Part shown: one piece after another, positions 8,542 through 17,516 of the stretch | Numbering within the stretch: the first letter of the stretch is position 1 | Layout of the letters: the number at the start of each line of letters is the position of its first letter | NCBI GenBank assembly: GCA_035477215.1 | Contig: DATIKU010000044.1 | Location: 1 to 64,000, forward strand | Origin: Spirochaetota bacterium | GTDB taxonomy: Bacteria > Spirochaetota > UBA4802 > UBA5368 | Reading direction: 5' to 3' | DNA: 64,000 nucleotides | Made by a program: the position numbers and the translations under genes | The notes under the pieces: model-generated | The model's database searches: none | What the model saw: only the letters and a program-made list of their open reading frames with translations | Told to the model about the DNA's origin: nothing

Positions 8542-8916
8542 CTATTCCTTGCTTACCTTCTTGATGGCCGCCACCATCTTCTTGTTCAGATCATAAAACA
8601 CGGTGGCGTCCTCGCCCCTCAGCTTGGCGCGCTGCATGAAGAAAAGAAAATTCTTGGCCATGGGGACGGTAAAGCCGACATCGGTGGAGCCCTTTTTCCC
8701 ACTGCTCGATTCCTTGTAGGACGACTCCAGCAGCGCCTTGATATCGAGGAAGGGGCCCACCTCTCCGCCGGCCAGCTCGATGGAATTCAATAGATTGAGG
8801 GAAAAGGCAAGCTCGCCCGTGTTCAGGTTAACGACGACCTTCTCCTCGGCCCGGGCGGCAACGACCGCCACAAGCACGGCCAGCGCGGCAAGCGTCAATT
8901 TAACGGTTTTCCCCAT
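8542..8916 (-). CDS. Small exported protein between cdiB and cdiA, unknown function
   Basis: A 124-residue protein with a clear signal peptide: residues 1-23 are MGKTVKLTLAALAVLVAVVA followed by ARA, with cleavage expected near ARA|EE. The mature part of about 100 residues is mixed alpha/beta and lysine-rich with no cysteine. I do not recognise the family. It lies 197 bases after the end of cdiB and about 470 bases before cdiA, on the same strand, so it could belong to the secretion locus as a periplasmic helper. It could equally be an unrelated passenger. The second half, 'VPMAKNFLFFMQRAKLRGED', suggests an amphipathic helix. Position is the only functional clue. Confidence 0.6.
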   Translation of the reverse strand: MGKTVKLTLAALAVLVAVVAARAEEKVVVNLNTGELAFSLNLLNSIELAGGEVGPFLDIKALLESSYKESSSGKKGSTDVGFTVPMAKNFLFFMQRAKLRGEDATVFYDLNKKMVAAIKKVSKE

Positions 8917-9112
8917 CTTTCGGACTCCTGTCGTTATTCACACGTACACCGGGCTGCAAGCGTTAGTTGTAAGACAGCAGTCTCCCGGTGTCAATGATTT
9001 TTATCCATCCCTGTCGGTTTTTTTATTCTCGCCCGAAAACGCGCGCCACGCCTCCGCCGCCGCGTCAGTCAGCTTCGCCGTCGCGACGGCGTATATAACG
9101 TACTCGTCTTCC

Positions 9113-10939
9113 TTATATAAAAGACGGAGCGGACACTTTTCGCGCGTATGTCAGGTTCGCGTCGAAAAAATCGCCGGTATACGCCACTCCCGCCGATACC
9201 CCCGCCAGGCTCGCCTCTCCGCGGCCGCCGTCGGATTTTTTACCGATTTTATCGATTATATACCCGTAATCGAAACCGGTAAAAAATTTAAGGCCTCTCA
9301 AACGCTTCCATACGCCCGAAAAATCATGCGCCGACAGCTCGTTCCGGACATAATACCCCCGGTCACCGACCGCCGAGTGATTTTTAAAGCCCCTCACGGT
9401 GTAAAAATCCCCGATATTGAGCTGCTCGGAGTTATACAGGGTATCCATGCCGTACTGCCCGCTCAGGTTGACGGAGTACGCGAAGCCCCGCCCCAGGATA
9501 AAGAACGGGCGGTTCCAGAATACGCTCGTTTTATATTTTTCAAACTGCGCCCTCGGCATATCGGCCGACATCCCGGGCGCGTCTTTGCTCGCCTTGAAAA
9601 GCCGGGTTCCCCTGTCGTAGCAGGCCTCCCAGTAAAAATAGCCGCCGCCGAGGTATCCGTTATAGACAAGGCCGAACTGTGCTATGGCGAGCCTGTCGCT
9701 CTGTGCGTCGATTTTAATGTCCTGGATGAACGTCTCCTTTTCCTTCAGGTTGAGCGACATCCTGCCTTTAACCCTGTCCAGCTTCTTCCTCCAGAGCAGC
9801 CTGTCGATGGTAAAAACGCCGCTGCCGTCGTTACCCGCCATCTTATACGGGGCGCCGAGCCCCTGTATGTGCTGCATGTATTCCGAACGGCTGTACATGA
9901 GCGAAAACGTCCAGTACCCGAGTGGGAACTCCATGAACATCGTATAGCAGCGGGTGTATTTCTCGCGCGTATCGGTATCCGGCCCGTCGGTATACGTTAG
10001 AAGGCACAGATCGTTCACGCTTGCCAGGTTGTCCAGCCCCAGGGAGAGTTTCTTCCTGTATTCCCCGGTCGTCTTCTGCCCCAGGTTGTCGATCCCCGCT
10101 TCGAGGTGCACCGGATGCCCCGGCGCGTTATAGATGACGATGCCGGAGGCCCCCAGCGCCGCGCCCGGCACGATTCTCATGGTGGCGTTATTGGACTTCA
10201 GCCTGTTCATCTTTTCGATCCCGTAATCGAGGTCGTTGATGTTGAGCGGCTTCCCTTCAAGAAACGGAAACGCGGAAAACACCTGCATCCTTCTCCGCGC
10301 GCCCTCTTTTTCCGGATGGATGTCCTCGATGTAACCGTTGATTATGGTAAGCACGAGCTTCCCGGATTTAAGGTTCTGCCCCAGGGGCACCTTTACCCGC
10401 GCGGTGACGTATCCTTTCTCTATCAGGGTATTCGTTATCTTCCCCACCAGGACGTTTATATCGTTGTAACCGATCTCCCTGTTCATAAACGGCTCGAGAA
10501 GCCCGTTTTTCTCCCTCTCGCTCAACAGCCCGGAATTCTGAAGCTCGATCTCACTTACCAGGATGCGGAGCCCGCTTTCATCCGCGGGAGCGGGCCGCTC
10601 GCCCTCCTTTCCCTCTTCCCGCTCCTTCTTTTCAATTCGCTCCCGTTCCCGCAATCGTTGTTCTATTTCCTGCCGCTTCCGCTGTATTTCACGGATGGCC
10701 TCCTCGCTTTCCGGCAAGGCCGCTTCCATAACGCCGGGGAACGCGAGAAGAGCCGGTATCATCATGCATGATAGTAAAACACCGGCGCGGAAACACCGGT
10801 GGAGTTTCCCGCTTCGCGTAACGCGGGGAAGGCGAGCGACGGCGCGGCCCTTTCCGGAAGTACGCGGCACGGCCTCAAGCGGCGGGTTATTTACGCCACC
10901 GTACCGGTCGCGCGCCGTATGCCCGGGGCGGTCAGTCAT
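9113..10939 (-). CDS. cdiB: CdiB/FhaC-type two-partner-secretion outer-membrane transporter
   Basis: This protein of about 608 residues should form the Omp85-superfamily barrel that exports CdiA. A hydrophobic signal segment near residues 50-70 is followed by a charged coiled linker (EIQRKRQEIEQRLRERERIE). A POTRA region follows at about 125-215 (LVSEIELQNSGLL, TNTLIEKGYVTARVKVP), then a ShlB-type barrel with the conserved VRGF loop-6 motif (FYTVRGFKNHSAVGDRGYY). The ATG at 10939 overlaps the stop of the TPR gene by eight bases, suggesting translational coupling. The roughly 45 residues before the signal segment are unusual, so an internal start (the methionines near residue 59) is possible. 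Confidence 0.9.
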   Translation of the reverse strand: MTDRPGHTARDRYGGVNNPPLEAVPRTSGKGRAVARLPRVTRSGKLHRCFRAGVLLSCMMIPALLAFPGVMEAALPESEEAIREIQRKRQEIEQRLRERERIEKKEREEGKEGERPAPADESGLRILVSEIELQNSGLLSEREKNGLLEPFMNREIGYNDINVLVGKITNTLIEKGYVTARVKVPLGQNLKSGKLVLTIINGYIEDIHPEKEGARRRMQVFSAFPFLEGKPLNINDLDYGIEKMNRLKSNNATMRIVPGAALGASGIVIYNAPGHPVHLEAGIDNLGQKTTGEYRKKLSLGLDNLASVNDLCLLTYTDGPDTDTREKYTRCYTMFMEFPLGYWTFSLMYSRSEYMQHIQGLGAPYKMAGNDGSGVFTIDRLLWRKKLDRVKGRMSLNLKEKETFIQDIKIDAQSDRLAIAQFGLVYNGYLGGGYFYWEACYDRGTRLFKASKDAPGMSADMPRAQFEKYKTSVFWNRPFFILGRGFAYSVNLSGQYGMDTLYNSEQLNIGDFYTVRGFKNHSAVGDRGYYVRNELSAHDFSGVWKRLRGLKFFTGFDYGYIIDKIGKKSDGGRGEASLAGVSAGVAYTGDFFDANLTYARKVSAPSFI

Positions 10940-11870
10940 GACAGGCGCTCATACCGTCCGATGCCGCCTTCCAGCCGAGCGAACCGGCCTTCCTGATATC
11001 CTCACACCCCTCCTCATCCATCTTCAACCTGAGCCTCACTTTCCCCCGGCTGTAATAGGCCGCCGCCTCACGCGGGCGGAGACCTATGGCCTTCGTGTAA
11101 TCCTCCAGCGCCTCGCGGAGCTCCCCGTATTTTTCCCTCACGCCTCCCCTGCGCAGGTACGCGAAGGCGTCATCCGGCTCCAGGTCGATTACCCTGCTGA
11201 AATCCTCCAGGGCTCCCTTGTAATCGCGCGCCTCGAACCTCACCGTACCCCTGTTGTAATACGCTTTCGTATATCCCTTTTCAAGGTCGATGGCAAGGCC
11301 GTAGTCGGCTATCGACTCGTTGTATCGCTCCAGCATGTGTTTGGCGTATCCCCTGCCGAAATACGCCACGGCGGACCGCGGCTTCAGCCGTATCGCCTCG
11401 TTGAAGTCGTCTATGGCTCCGGCGTACTCCTTCAGCGCGTTTTTCGCTTCGCCGCGGCGCACATACGCGTCGGCGAGTCCCGGGTTTAACGCTATGGCCG
11501 CGTCGTGATCCGCGACCGCTCCCCGGTAATCGCCGAGCAGGTATCGGACCGTGCCCCTTTCGCCGTAAAGCTCCGGATCGCGCGGGTTTTCCCGTATCGC
11601 TTTATCTAAATCCTCCAGCCTGTCGTGAAGGCTCTTCGGTTTCTGCTCGGTGCTTTTTTTCTTTTTCCCCGGCCCCTGCTCGGTTTTCGGGACATCCGCT
11701 TTCCCCGATATCTTTTCCTCCCATGTTTTTTCCGTTTCTTTTTCGTGGATATCGCCTGTATCCTTTTGTCCGCAAAAGGGGCATAGCAATGCGGTCAACG
11801 ATATAATGGCGATAATCGCTATTGGTGCTGGATTAGTCATATCAATCGAAAACCCCTTCTCCATTTCCAA
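10932..11870 (-). CDS. TPR-repeat protein, first gene of the CDI locus
   Basis: A 312-residue protein with a hydrophobic N-terminal segment (MTNPAPIAIIAIISLTALLC, from residue 11), so it is probably exported or membrane-anchored. A lysine/glutamate-rich linker (about 38-85) leads to six or seven consecutive TPR units from about residue 88 to the C-terminus, with repeating 'DYKGALEDFSRVIDLEPDDA' type sequences. TPRs bind protein partners. The two cysteines in LLCPFC do not form a good lipobox. It overlaps the cdiB start and probably forms one transcript with it. A periplasmic role in assembling or chaperoning the secretion pair is a reasonable guess, not shown. Confidence 0.8.
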   Translation of the reverse strand: MEMEKGFSIDMTNPAPIAIIAIISLTALLCPFCGQKDTGDIHEKETEKTWEEKISGKADVPKTEQGPGKKKKSTEQKPKSLHDRLEDLDKAIRENPRDPELYGERGTVRYLLGDYRGAVADHDAAIALNPGLADAYVRRGEAKNALKEYAGAIDDFNEAIRLKPRSAVAYFGRGYAKHMLERYNESIADYGLAIDLEKGYTKAYYNRGTVRFEARDYKGALEDFSRVIDLEPDDAFAYLRRGGVREKYGELREALEDYTKAIGLRPREAAAYYSRGKVRLRLKMDEEGCEDIRKAGSLGWKAASDGMSACHD

Positions 11871-12242
11871 TTTCAGCCGCGGCAGTTTTTATCGAACGAT
11901 ACTACAGACGATTTCAGCAAAAAAGTCAACACATACTGCGTTATTTCCCATACCCTGATTGCCCGATACTGCACCGCGAACTCCTTCAGTTTAGGTATAC
12001 ATGGCACAAACCCGCCGTCATGACGTCCGAACGCTTCGTTGACACAAAATTGCCCGATTTACACGGCAACCCCTTCCAAACGCGCCGCGCCGGGAGCATA
12101 GTGGGATGCTCGGGGCCTACTCACTGATTTTATGGAATGGACTGAAGACCTGTCGGCAGGATACTAAGGTATATTCACGCCTGACACCTTCGCCGGCGCA
12201 TACGGGGCGCGGCCATACACCGCGCCCCGACGCGAACAACTC
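11871..12242. other. Intergenic region between the acyl-CoA ligase and the CDI locus
   Basis: This stretch of 372 bases separates two same-strand units. It contains no convincing gene. The only structure I see is a GC-rich hairpin near 12204-12228, next to the stop of the ligase gene. The promoter of the TPR-cdiB unit must lie in this stretch or inside it near 11880-11950, but no strong -35/-10 pair stands out. Confidence 0.4.
12204..12228 (-). terminator. GC-rich hairpin after the acyl-CoA operon
   Basis: GGGGCGCGG (12204-12212) pairs perfectly with CCGCGCCCC (12220-12228) across a seven-base loop, 15 bases past the stop codon of the ligase gene. It lacks a clear T-tract, so it may be an imperfect intrinsic terminator or a 3' stabilising hairpin. 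Confidence 0.5.
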
Positions 12243-13883
12243 CTACGACGCAAACTTATCCGAGTACATCTCGCGCAGCTTGTACTTCTGCACCTTGCCG
12301 CTGGCCGTCATCGGGAAGGCGTTGACGAACTCCCAGTACTTCGGGATCTTGTGGCGCGCTATCTTCCCCTGGCAGAACTCGATGAACTCCTCGACGGTCG
12401 CGCTCATCCCCTCTTTGAGCTGAATGGCCGCCAGAACCTGCTCGCCGTATTTCTTGTCGGGTATGCCCACAACGTGCACGTCGCTCACCTTGGGGTTCGT
12501 GTAAAGGAACTCCTCGAGTTCGCGCGGGTAGATGTTCTCGCCGCCGCGGATGATCATGTCTTTTATGCGCCCGGTCACCTTGAAGTAGCCGTTTTCGTCC
12601 ACCTCGCCCAGGTCGCCGGTGTGGAGCCAGCCGTCGGAATCCACGGCATTGGCCGTTTCATCGGGCATCTTGTAATAGCCCTTCATCACGCAGGCGCTGC
12701 GGGTCACGATCTCGCCCTGCACGCCGGCGGGCATGTCCTCGCCCGTGTCGGGATTGACGATCCTGCCCTCGATGTCGGGCAAAAGCCTTCCGACGGTCGA
12801 TACGCGCAGCTCGACCGGGTCATCGCGGCGCGTCATGGTCATCACCGGCGAGCACTCGGTCTGGCCGAAGGCGATGACCACCTCGGGGCAGTGCATGCGG
12901 GTGCGCACCTGGTTCATCACCTCGATGGGGCACGGCGCCCCCGCCATGATGCCGGTACGGAGCGACTTCGTATCGTACTTGTCGAAATCGGGATGCGAGA
13001 GCATCGCGATAAACATGGTCGGCACGCCGTTTATCGCCGTGCACTTCTCCGTGTGGATCGCCTTCAGCGACGCGAGCGGGTCGAAGGCCTCCATCACCAC
13101 CATAGTCGAGCCGTGATACACGCCGTTGAGCGTGCTCATCACGCAGCCGAAGCAGTGGAAGAGCGGCACGTGGATGAGCAGGCTGTCCTTCTCCGACAGG
13201 CCCATCACGTCGCCGACCATGCGCGCGTTGTTGACGATGTTGTAGTGGGTGAGCATGACGCCCTTCGGGAAGCCCGTCGTCCCCGAGGTGTACTGCATGT
13301 TGATGACGTCGTGGCTGTCGCACGAGGCAATCCGCTCCTCGAGCGCCGCGTCCGTAACTCCTTCGCCCATCTTCACCACCCCGTCGAAAGCGAACATGCC
13401 CGGCGTCGACGGGCGATCGCCGATGTAGACGACGTTTTTGAGCGACGGCAGCTTCGACGAAGCGGTCTTCCCGGGGGCCTGCGTTTCCAGCCCGGGAATC
13501 ACCTCGTTCGTCGTGTCGAAATAACTCGTGTCGCGGTATGTGTCCATCAGCACGAGCGTGGTCGAATCCGACTGACGCAGGATGTATTCGAGCTCGTGCG
13601 ACTTGTAGTTGGTGTTGACCGTCACGAGCACCGCGCCGATCATGCCCAGGCCAAACTGCATGTAGACCCACTGCGGAAGGTTGGTGGTCCACACCGAAAC
13701 GTGATCGCCTTTTTTAACGCCGAGCGCCATAAAGCCCTTCGCTACCGAAACGCACGAGGCCGAAAAATCGCGATAGCTCTGGTTGATTCCGAACTCCGGA
13801 TGCACCAGCGCCCGGTTGTCGGGATACTTCGAGACAGTTTCCTTTAACAGCCCACCGATGGTAATTTCCCTGAACTCCGACAT
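12243..13883 (-). CDS. AMP-forming acyl-CoA ligase (FadD-like)
   Basis: A 546-residue member of the ANL adenylate-forming superfamily. It should activate a carboxylic acid with ATP and load it onto CoA. Visible core motifs are YTSGTTGFPKGVMLTH (phosphate loop), FGQTECSP, the hinge region HTGDLGEVDENGYFKVTGRIKD, GGENIYPRELEE, and the C-terminal catalytic lysine in MTASGKVQKYKL. The length is normal. A strong ribosome site (AGGAGGA) lies seven bases before the ATG. It is the last gene of the operon with the acyl-CoA dehydrogenase, DUF35 and thiolase-like genes. The substrate cannot be read from sequence, but context suggests a fatty or branched/alicyclic acid degraded by this operon. Confidence 0.9.
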   Translation of the reverse strand: MSEFREITIGGLLKETVSKYPDNRALVHPEFGINQSYRDFSASCVSVAKGFMALGVKKGDHVSVWTTNLPQWVYMQFGLGMIGAVLVTVNTNYKSHELEYILRQSDSTTLVLMDTYRDTSYFDTTNEVIPGLETQAPGKTASSKLPSLKNVVYIGDRPSTPGMFAFDGVVKMGEGVTDAALEERIASCDSHDVINMQYTSGTTGFPKGVMLTHYNIVNNARMVGDVMGLSEKDSLLIHVPLFHCFGCVMSTLNGVYHGSTMVVMEAFDPLASLKAIHTEKCTAINGVPTMFIAMLSHPDFDKYDTKSLRTGIMAGAPCPIEVMNQVRTRMHCPEVVIAFGQTECSPVMTMTRRDDPVELRVSTVGRLLPDIEGRIVNPDTGEDMPAGVQGEIVTRSACVMKGYYKMPDETANAVDSDGWLHTGDLGEVDENGYFKVTGRIKDMIIRGGENIYPRELEEFLYTNPKVSDVHVVGIPDKKYGEQVLAAIQLKEGMSATVEEFIEFCQGKIARHKIPKYWEFVNAFPMTASGKVQKYKLREMYSDKFAS

Positions 13884-14070
13884 GGTAAATCCTCCTGAAG
13901 TTGTAAATAAAGACAGTCTCCCATTGCCAATCGCTCCACTCAGGATCCCGGATGTCAGGGCCCGCCGCAGTCCCTGGAAATTCCGGGCCTTCCTCCGCGC
14001 GTTGCGAAGGGCAAAGCCCGGAATCTCAAGTTATGCGGCACGCCCATTTTTATATATATTTACGTCCCCT

Positions 14071-15228
14071 TTAAGCATAACAACCGATAGCGCGCGAGAT
14101 GACCGTGCGCTGAATCTCGCTCGTCCCCTCGCCGATGGTGAGGAGCTTGTAATCGCGATAAAAGCGCTCGATATTGTACTCGCGCATGAGACCGTACCCG
14201 CCGTGCAGCTGCACCGCCTCGTCCACCACGCGGCCCATCATCTCCGAGCAGTAGAGCTTGGCCATGGCCGCATGTTTCGAGAACGGCAGGCCCGCATCTT
14301 TAAGATGGCAGGCCTTGTACAACAGATTGCGCGCCGCCTCGATCTCGGTGGCCATATCGGCGAGCTTAAAGGCGTTCACCTGGAATGTCGAGATGGGCAC
14401 GCCGAACTGCTTGCGCTGCTTCGAGTACTTGAGTGCGAGCTCGAACGCACCCTGCGCCCCGCCAAGCCCCATCGCGGCGATCGCGAGCCTGCCGTTGTCG
14501 AGCGTTGAGAGCATCTGGTGAAAGCCTTCGCCGCGCTCGCCGATCAGGTTCCCCTCGGGGACCCGGCAGTCGTCGAAATACAGCTCGCCCGTGTCCGAGG
14601 CGCGCCACATCATCTTGCCCGTCATCTTCTTCGCCGTAAAGCCGGGGGTGCCGTTGGGCACCATGATGCACGACACTTCCTTCTTGCCGTCCGCCCTCGT
14701 TCCGGTTATCGCCTGCACAACGCAGACGCCCGCCATCACCGAGGTCGAATTGGTTATAAATATCTTGCTCCCGTTTATCACCCACTCGCCGTTCTCCAGG
14801 CGCGCATTGGTCCTGCTCGCCCCGGCGTCGGAACCCGCCCCCGGCTCCGTAAGCCCGAACGAGGCGAGTATCTCGCCGCGGCAGAGCCTCGGCAGCCACT
14901 GGCGCTTCTGCTCCTCGCTTCCGAAATAGTAGATGGGGCCTATGCCCAGCGAATTCGCCGCCGCCACCGTCGCCCCGTGCGAACCGTCCACCCTCGATAT
15001 CTCCTCCACCGCGATGCAGTAGGAGAGATAATCCATGTTCGGCCCTCCGTACTCCTCCGAGACCACTATGCCGAAAAGGCCCATGTTCGCCATCTTCCCC
15101 GTGAGGTCGGTGGAAAACGTTTCCGTCTCGTCCAGAATCTGCGCCAGCGGCGCGATCTCGTGCTCGGCAAACTCCCGGACGTTGTGCCTGAGCAGCTTCT
15201 GTTCCTCGGTCAAACCAAAGTCGACCAT
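14071..15228 (-). CDS. Acyl-CoA dehydrogenase
   Basis: A flavoprotein of 385 residues with the full acyl-CoA dehydrogenase fold and normal length. It has an N-terminal helical domain (GLTEEQKLLRHNVREFAE), the FAD-binding FGLTEPGAGSDAGASRT motif, a middle beta domain, and a C-terminal domain with FGVPISTFQ and QLHGGYGLMRE. The catalytic-base region is in IGEGTSEIQR, which carries the glutamate expected for short- or branched-chain enzymes. It oxidises an acyl-CoA to the 2-enoyl-CoA, passing electrons to ETF, in the cytosol. It sits between the DUF35 genes and the ligase, about 112 and 187 bases from its neighbours. Substrate is unknown. Confidence 0.92.
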   Translation of the reverse strand: MVDFGLTEEQKLLRHNVREFAEHEIAPLAQILDETETFSTDLTGKMANMGLFGIVVSEEYGGPNMDYLSYCIAVEEISRVDGSHGATVAAANSLGIGPIYYFGSEEQKRQWLPRLCRGEILASFGLTEPGAGSDAGASRTNARLENGEWVINGSKIFITNSTSVMAGVCVVQAITGTRADGKKEVSCIMVPNGTPGFTAKKMTGKMMWRASDTGELYFDDCRVPEGNLIGERGEGFHQMLSTLDNGRLAIAAMGLGGAQGAFELALKYSKQRKQFGVPISTFQVNAFKLADMATEIEAARNLLYKACHLKDAGLPFSKHAAMAKLYCSEMMGRVVDEAVQLHGGYGLMREYNIERFYRDYKLLTIGEGTSEIQRTVISRAIGCYA

Positions 15229-15340
15229 AGTAAGCCCCCGGAAAAAAATTCTTTATATTTATTTTTACCCGTTGGTCCCGGGCGGCAATCACGACCACCG
15301 CCCGTTTCAAAACCATCCGCCGGCCGATGCCGACAAAACC

Positions 15341-15811
15341 CTACGCCATCTCGAAGTGAAGGATGTCGTCGACCCCGCCAATCCTCTCCTTTCGGGGCTT
15401 CAACACCGCTTTCACTTTCAACCCCATCGCCAGATGGCCCTTTTCGATTTTCAGACGGTGGATGATTCCACCTTTGACCCCCTTGAACCTGATCATACCG
15501 ATAAGATGGGCTTCGCTATACCGGTTGCCCTGAAAATCCGAATAACACCCGGTGAACGAATAAAGCTCGCCCTCCAGCCCCACGGAAACGAATTTCTCCA
15601 CCGGGCTGAAACACTCCTCGCAGTAAATAAGCGGGTAGATCGTCTTCGTTCCGCATTCGGAGCACTCCGAGGCGATGAAATCGCCTTTCTCCATCACGGT
15701 GGTAAAAAACCGGTCCCCGGCAATACCCAGGGTATACTGGTATTTGACTGGAACCTGGCCCTCGAAATAGCCGAGTTCAGTTGATTTTAAGATTGATTCT
15801 TTAAATGACAT
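15341..15811 (-). CDS. DUF35 zinc-ribbon/OB-fold acyl-CoA-binding protein, copy 2
   Basis: A 156-residue protein with a rubredoxin-like zinc ribbon (CSECGTK...YCEEC, four cysteines) followed by an OB-fold ending VKAVLKPRKER and DDILHFEMA. This is the DUF35 / acyl-CoA-associated OB-fold family (ChsH2- and BbsA-like). Members form obligate complexes with thiolase-superfamily enzymes and bind the CoA moiety of the substrate. A strong GGAGG site lies six bases before the start. It follows the other DUF35 gene by 14 bases, giving a thiolase-thiolase-DUF35-DUF35 order that suggests two pairs. Which DUF35 serves which thiolase cannot be told from sequence. Confidence 0.85.
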   Translation of the reverse strand: MSFKESILKSTELGYFEGQVPVKYQYTLGIAGDRFFTTVMEKGDFIASECSECGTKTIYPLIYCEECFSPVEKFVSVGLEGELYSFTGCYSDFQGNRYSEAHLIGMIRFKGVKGGIIHRLKIEKGHLAMGLKVKAVLKPRKERIGGVDDILHFEMA

Positions 15812-15825
15812 ATCAGACCTCCGGT

Positions 15826-16329
15826 TTACGCTGGTTCAAAATACTTGATATCGGTGATGGAGCCTTCCCTTTCCTTTTCGGGTTTCCAGACCGCCTTCAC
15901 CTTCATGCCGATCTTCACGTTCTCGGGTTTCACGTTGCCCAGAAGGTGCATGATTCCCTGGCCGTCCGAGGCGCCGTCGATCTCGATGACGGCCGGCATA
16001 TGCCGGGGCTCGTCGGGACCCAGGCGACTCGCATCCCAGTTTACGTGACAGATAGCGAAAGTGTTCACCTTGCCGGTATCCTTGACCGGAAGGTATTCGT
16101 CGGTCGGCCGCCAGCAGAGCTCGCAAAAGCTTCGGGCCGGCAGCATAATCCTTCCGCATTTTTCGCACAACGCGCCGAGGATTTCGCCCTCCTTGAGCGC
16201 CCTCAGGTATTTCCCGATGGCAATGCCATTGTCCCAGGCGTACTTCAGTTCAGGCTTCCAGCTTATCTTCAGCGCCTTATCGTATTCCCCTCCAGAAAGA
16301 CCTTTAACGGGTACATTATCAATCTTCAT
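15826..16329 (-). CDS. DUF35 zinc-ribbon/OB-fold acyl-CoA-binding protein, copy 1
   Basis: At 167 residues it has the same architecture as its downstream neighbour: an N-terminal helix (KISWKPELKYAWDNGIAIGK), a four-cysteine ribbon (CEKCGRI...FCELC, about residues 58-77), and an OB-fold ending GMKVKAVWKPEKERE and DIKYFEP. The N-terminal extension is longer than in copy 2. It follows the second thiolase-like gene by only 10 bases with its own GGAGG site, so the two proteins are probably translated in stoichiometric amounts and form a complex. The copies are diverged, arguing for specialised partners rather than a recent duplication. Confidence 0.85.
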   Translation of the reverse strand: MKIDNVPVKGLSGGEYDKALKISWKPELKYAWDNGIAIGKYLRALKEGEILGALCEKCGRIMLPARSFCELCWRPTDEYLPVKDTGKVNTFAICHVNWDASRLGPDEPRHMPAVIEIDGASDGQGIMHLLGNVKPENVKIGMKVKAVWKPEKEREGSITDIKYFEPA

Positions 16330-16339
16330 TATTCGCCTC

Positions 16340-17503
16340 CTAACTTCTCAATACGATGACAGTACCGACCTGCATCAGGTCGCCCCAGGCCTGGGCCACG
16401 CCCACCCTGGGATTTCCCGGCACCTGGCGCGCCCCCGCCTCCCCTCTGAGCTGGAGGAAAAGCTCTATAACCTTCATAAGCCCAGTCGCCGAAATGGGAT
16501 TCCCCACGCCCAGGGCCCCCCCCGAGGGGCAGACCGGAAGGTTGCCGGTACGGGCGGTGTAGCCCTCCGCCGTGAGTCTCGCCGCGTCGCCGCGGGCGCA
16601 GAGGAGCAGCCCCTCCATGTGATGGAGCTCCTTGTAATCGAAGGGATCGTAGGGTTCGGCCACCTGTATCTCCTTGTGTGGTTCCTTTATGCCGGCCATG
16701 TCGTAGGCCATTCGCGCCGCCTTCTCCACATACCTTGGATAGCAGAGGTCCTTGGTCGCCCAGTAGGCTGTGTCGAGATTCCAGCCCACGCCGTCGATCC
16801 AGACCGGCTTATCGGTGAGCCTCTTGGCCACATCTTCGCTCACCAGGAGTATCGCCGCGGCGCCGTCGGAAGCGGGGCTGATATCCAGCCTGTTCACCGG
16901 TTCGGCCAGCACCTCGGAATTGAGCACGTCCTCGATCGTAACCACCTCGGCAACCTGCGCCGACGGATGGTCCAGGGCGTTGTTCTTGTTCTTTACGGCC
17001 ACGCGGGCGATATCGGCCTTCGATATGCCGTAGGTCTCCATGTAGCGCCGCATCTCCAGCGCGAATATCCATATCAGCGTGGGTTTCAGGGGCTGCTCCG
17101 TGGTATGATCGAAGATCGTGAGAAAGGCACCCGCCGGATGCGGATAGATGGTCGACATCTTCTCGGAGCAGACCACGAGGCAGACGTCGCAGGCGCCCGA
17201 AGCCACGTGCATCCATCCGTGTACTGGGGCAAAGACCCCGGTGCCGCCGCCAACGAAATTTCTAATATATTGCTTGTTGTTCCCGCCCGCGCCGCTGAGG
17301 AGATATTCGCCCTTCATATGTACGCCGTCGAAGGCGTCGGGGGCCGACCCCATGGTGATCATCTCTACATCCTTCAGCTTCATCCCGGCCTGATCCAGGG
17401 CCATTTTGGAGGCAAGATACGACATCTCCGGGCCCGTCTCCTGCGCGCGTCGTACGAATTTTGTGATTCCCGCTCCGACAACTGCCACTTTTCTGTATCC
17501 CAT
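16340..17503 (-). CDS. Thiolase-superfamily protein without canonical nucleophilic cysteine, copy B
   Basis: I take ATG 17503 as start (387 residues, MGYRKVAVVGAGITKF) because AGGAGG lies just upstream. The longer frame would overlap the preceding gene. The protein has a thiolase fold of the SCP-x / lipid-transfer class. Where thiolases carry the CASG nucleophile, the alignable segment reads VGGGTGVFAPVHGWMHVASG, so the cysteine appears replaced by glycine (about residue 86). The C-terminal motifs read EPYDPFDYKEL instead of the usual HD.F, and GVGNPISATG instead of GHP. Such substitutions occur in Ltp2-type aldolases that work with DUF35 partners. It is translationally close to the upstream thiolase (13 bases) and the downstream DUF35 gene. 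Confidence 0.85.
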   Translation of the reverse strand: MGYRKVAVVGAGITKFVRRAQETGPEMSYLASKMALDQAGMKLKDVEMITMGSAPDAFDGVHMKGEYLLSGAGGNNKQYIRNFVGGGTGVFAPVHGWMHVASGACDVCLVVCSEKMSTIYPHPAGAFLTIFDHTTEQPLKPTLIWIFALEMRRYMETYGISKADIARVAVKNKNNALDHPSAQVAEVVTIEDVLNSEVLAEPVNRLDISPASDGAAAILLVSEDVAKRLTDKPVWIDGVGWNLDTAYWATKDLCYPRYVEKAARMAYDMAGIKEPHKEIQVAEPYDPFDYKELHHMEGLLLCARGDAARLTAEGYTARTGNLPVCPSGGALGVGNPISATGLMKVIELFLQLRGEAGARQVPGNPRVGVAQAWGDLMQVGTVIVLRS

Positions 17504-17516
17504 ATCATGCCTCCTC

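Noticed and set aside
12351-13847. 498-codon plus-strand open frame
   Set aside because: Antisense to the acyl-CoA ligase, which carries every motif of its family; the shadow is histidine/arginine/valine-rich.
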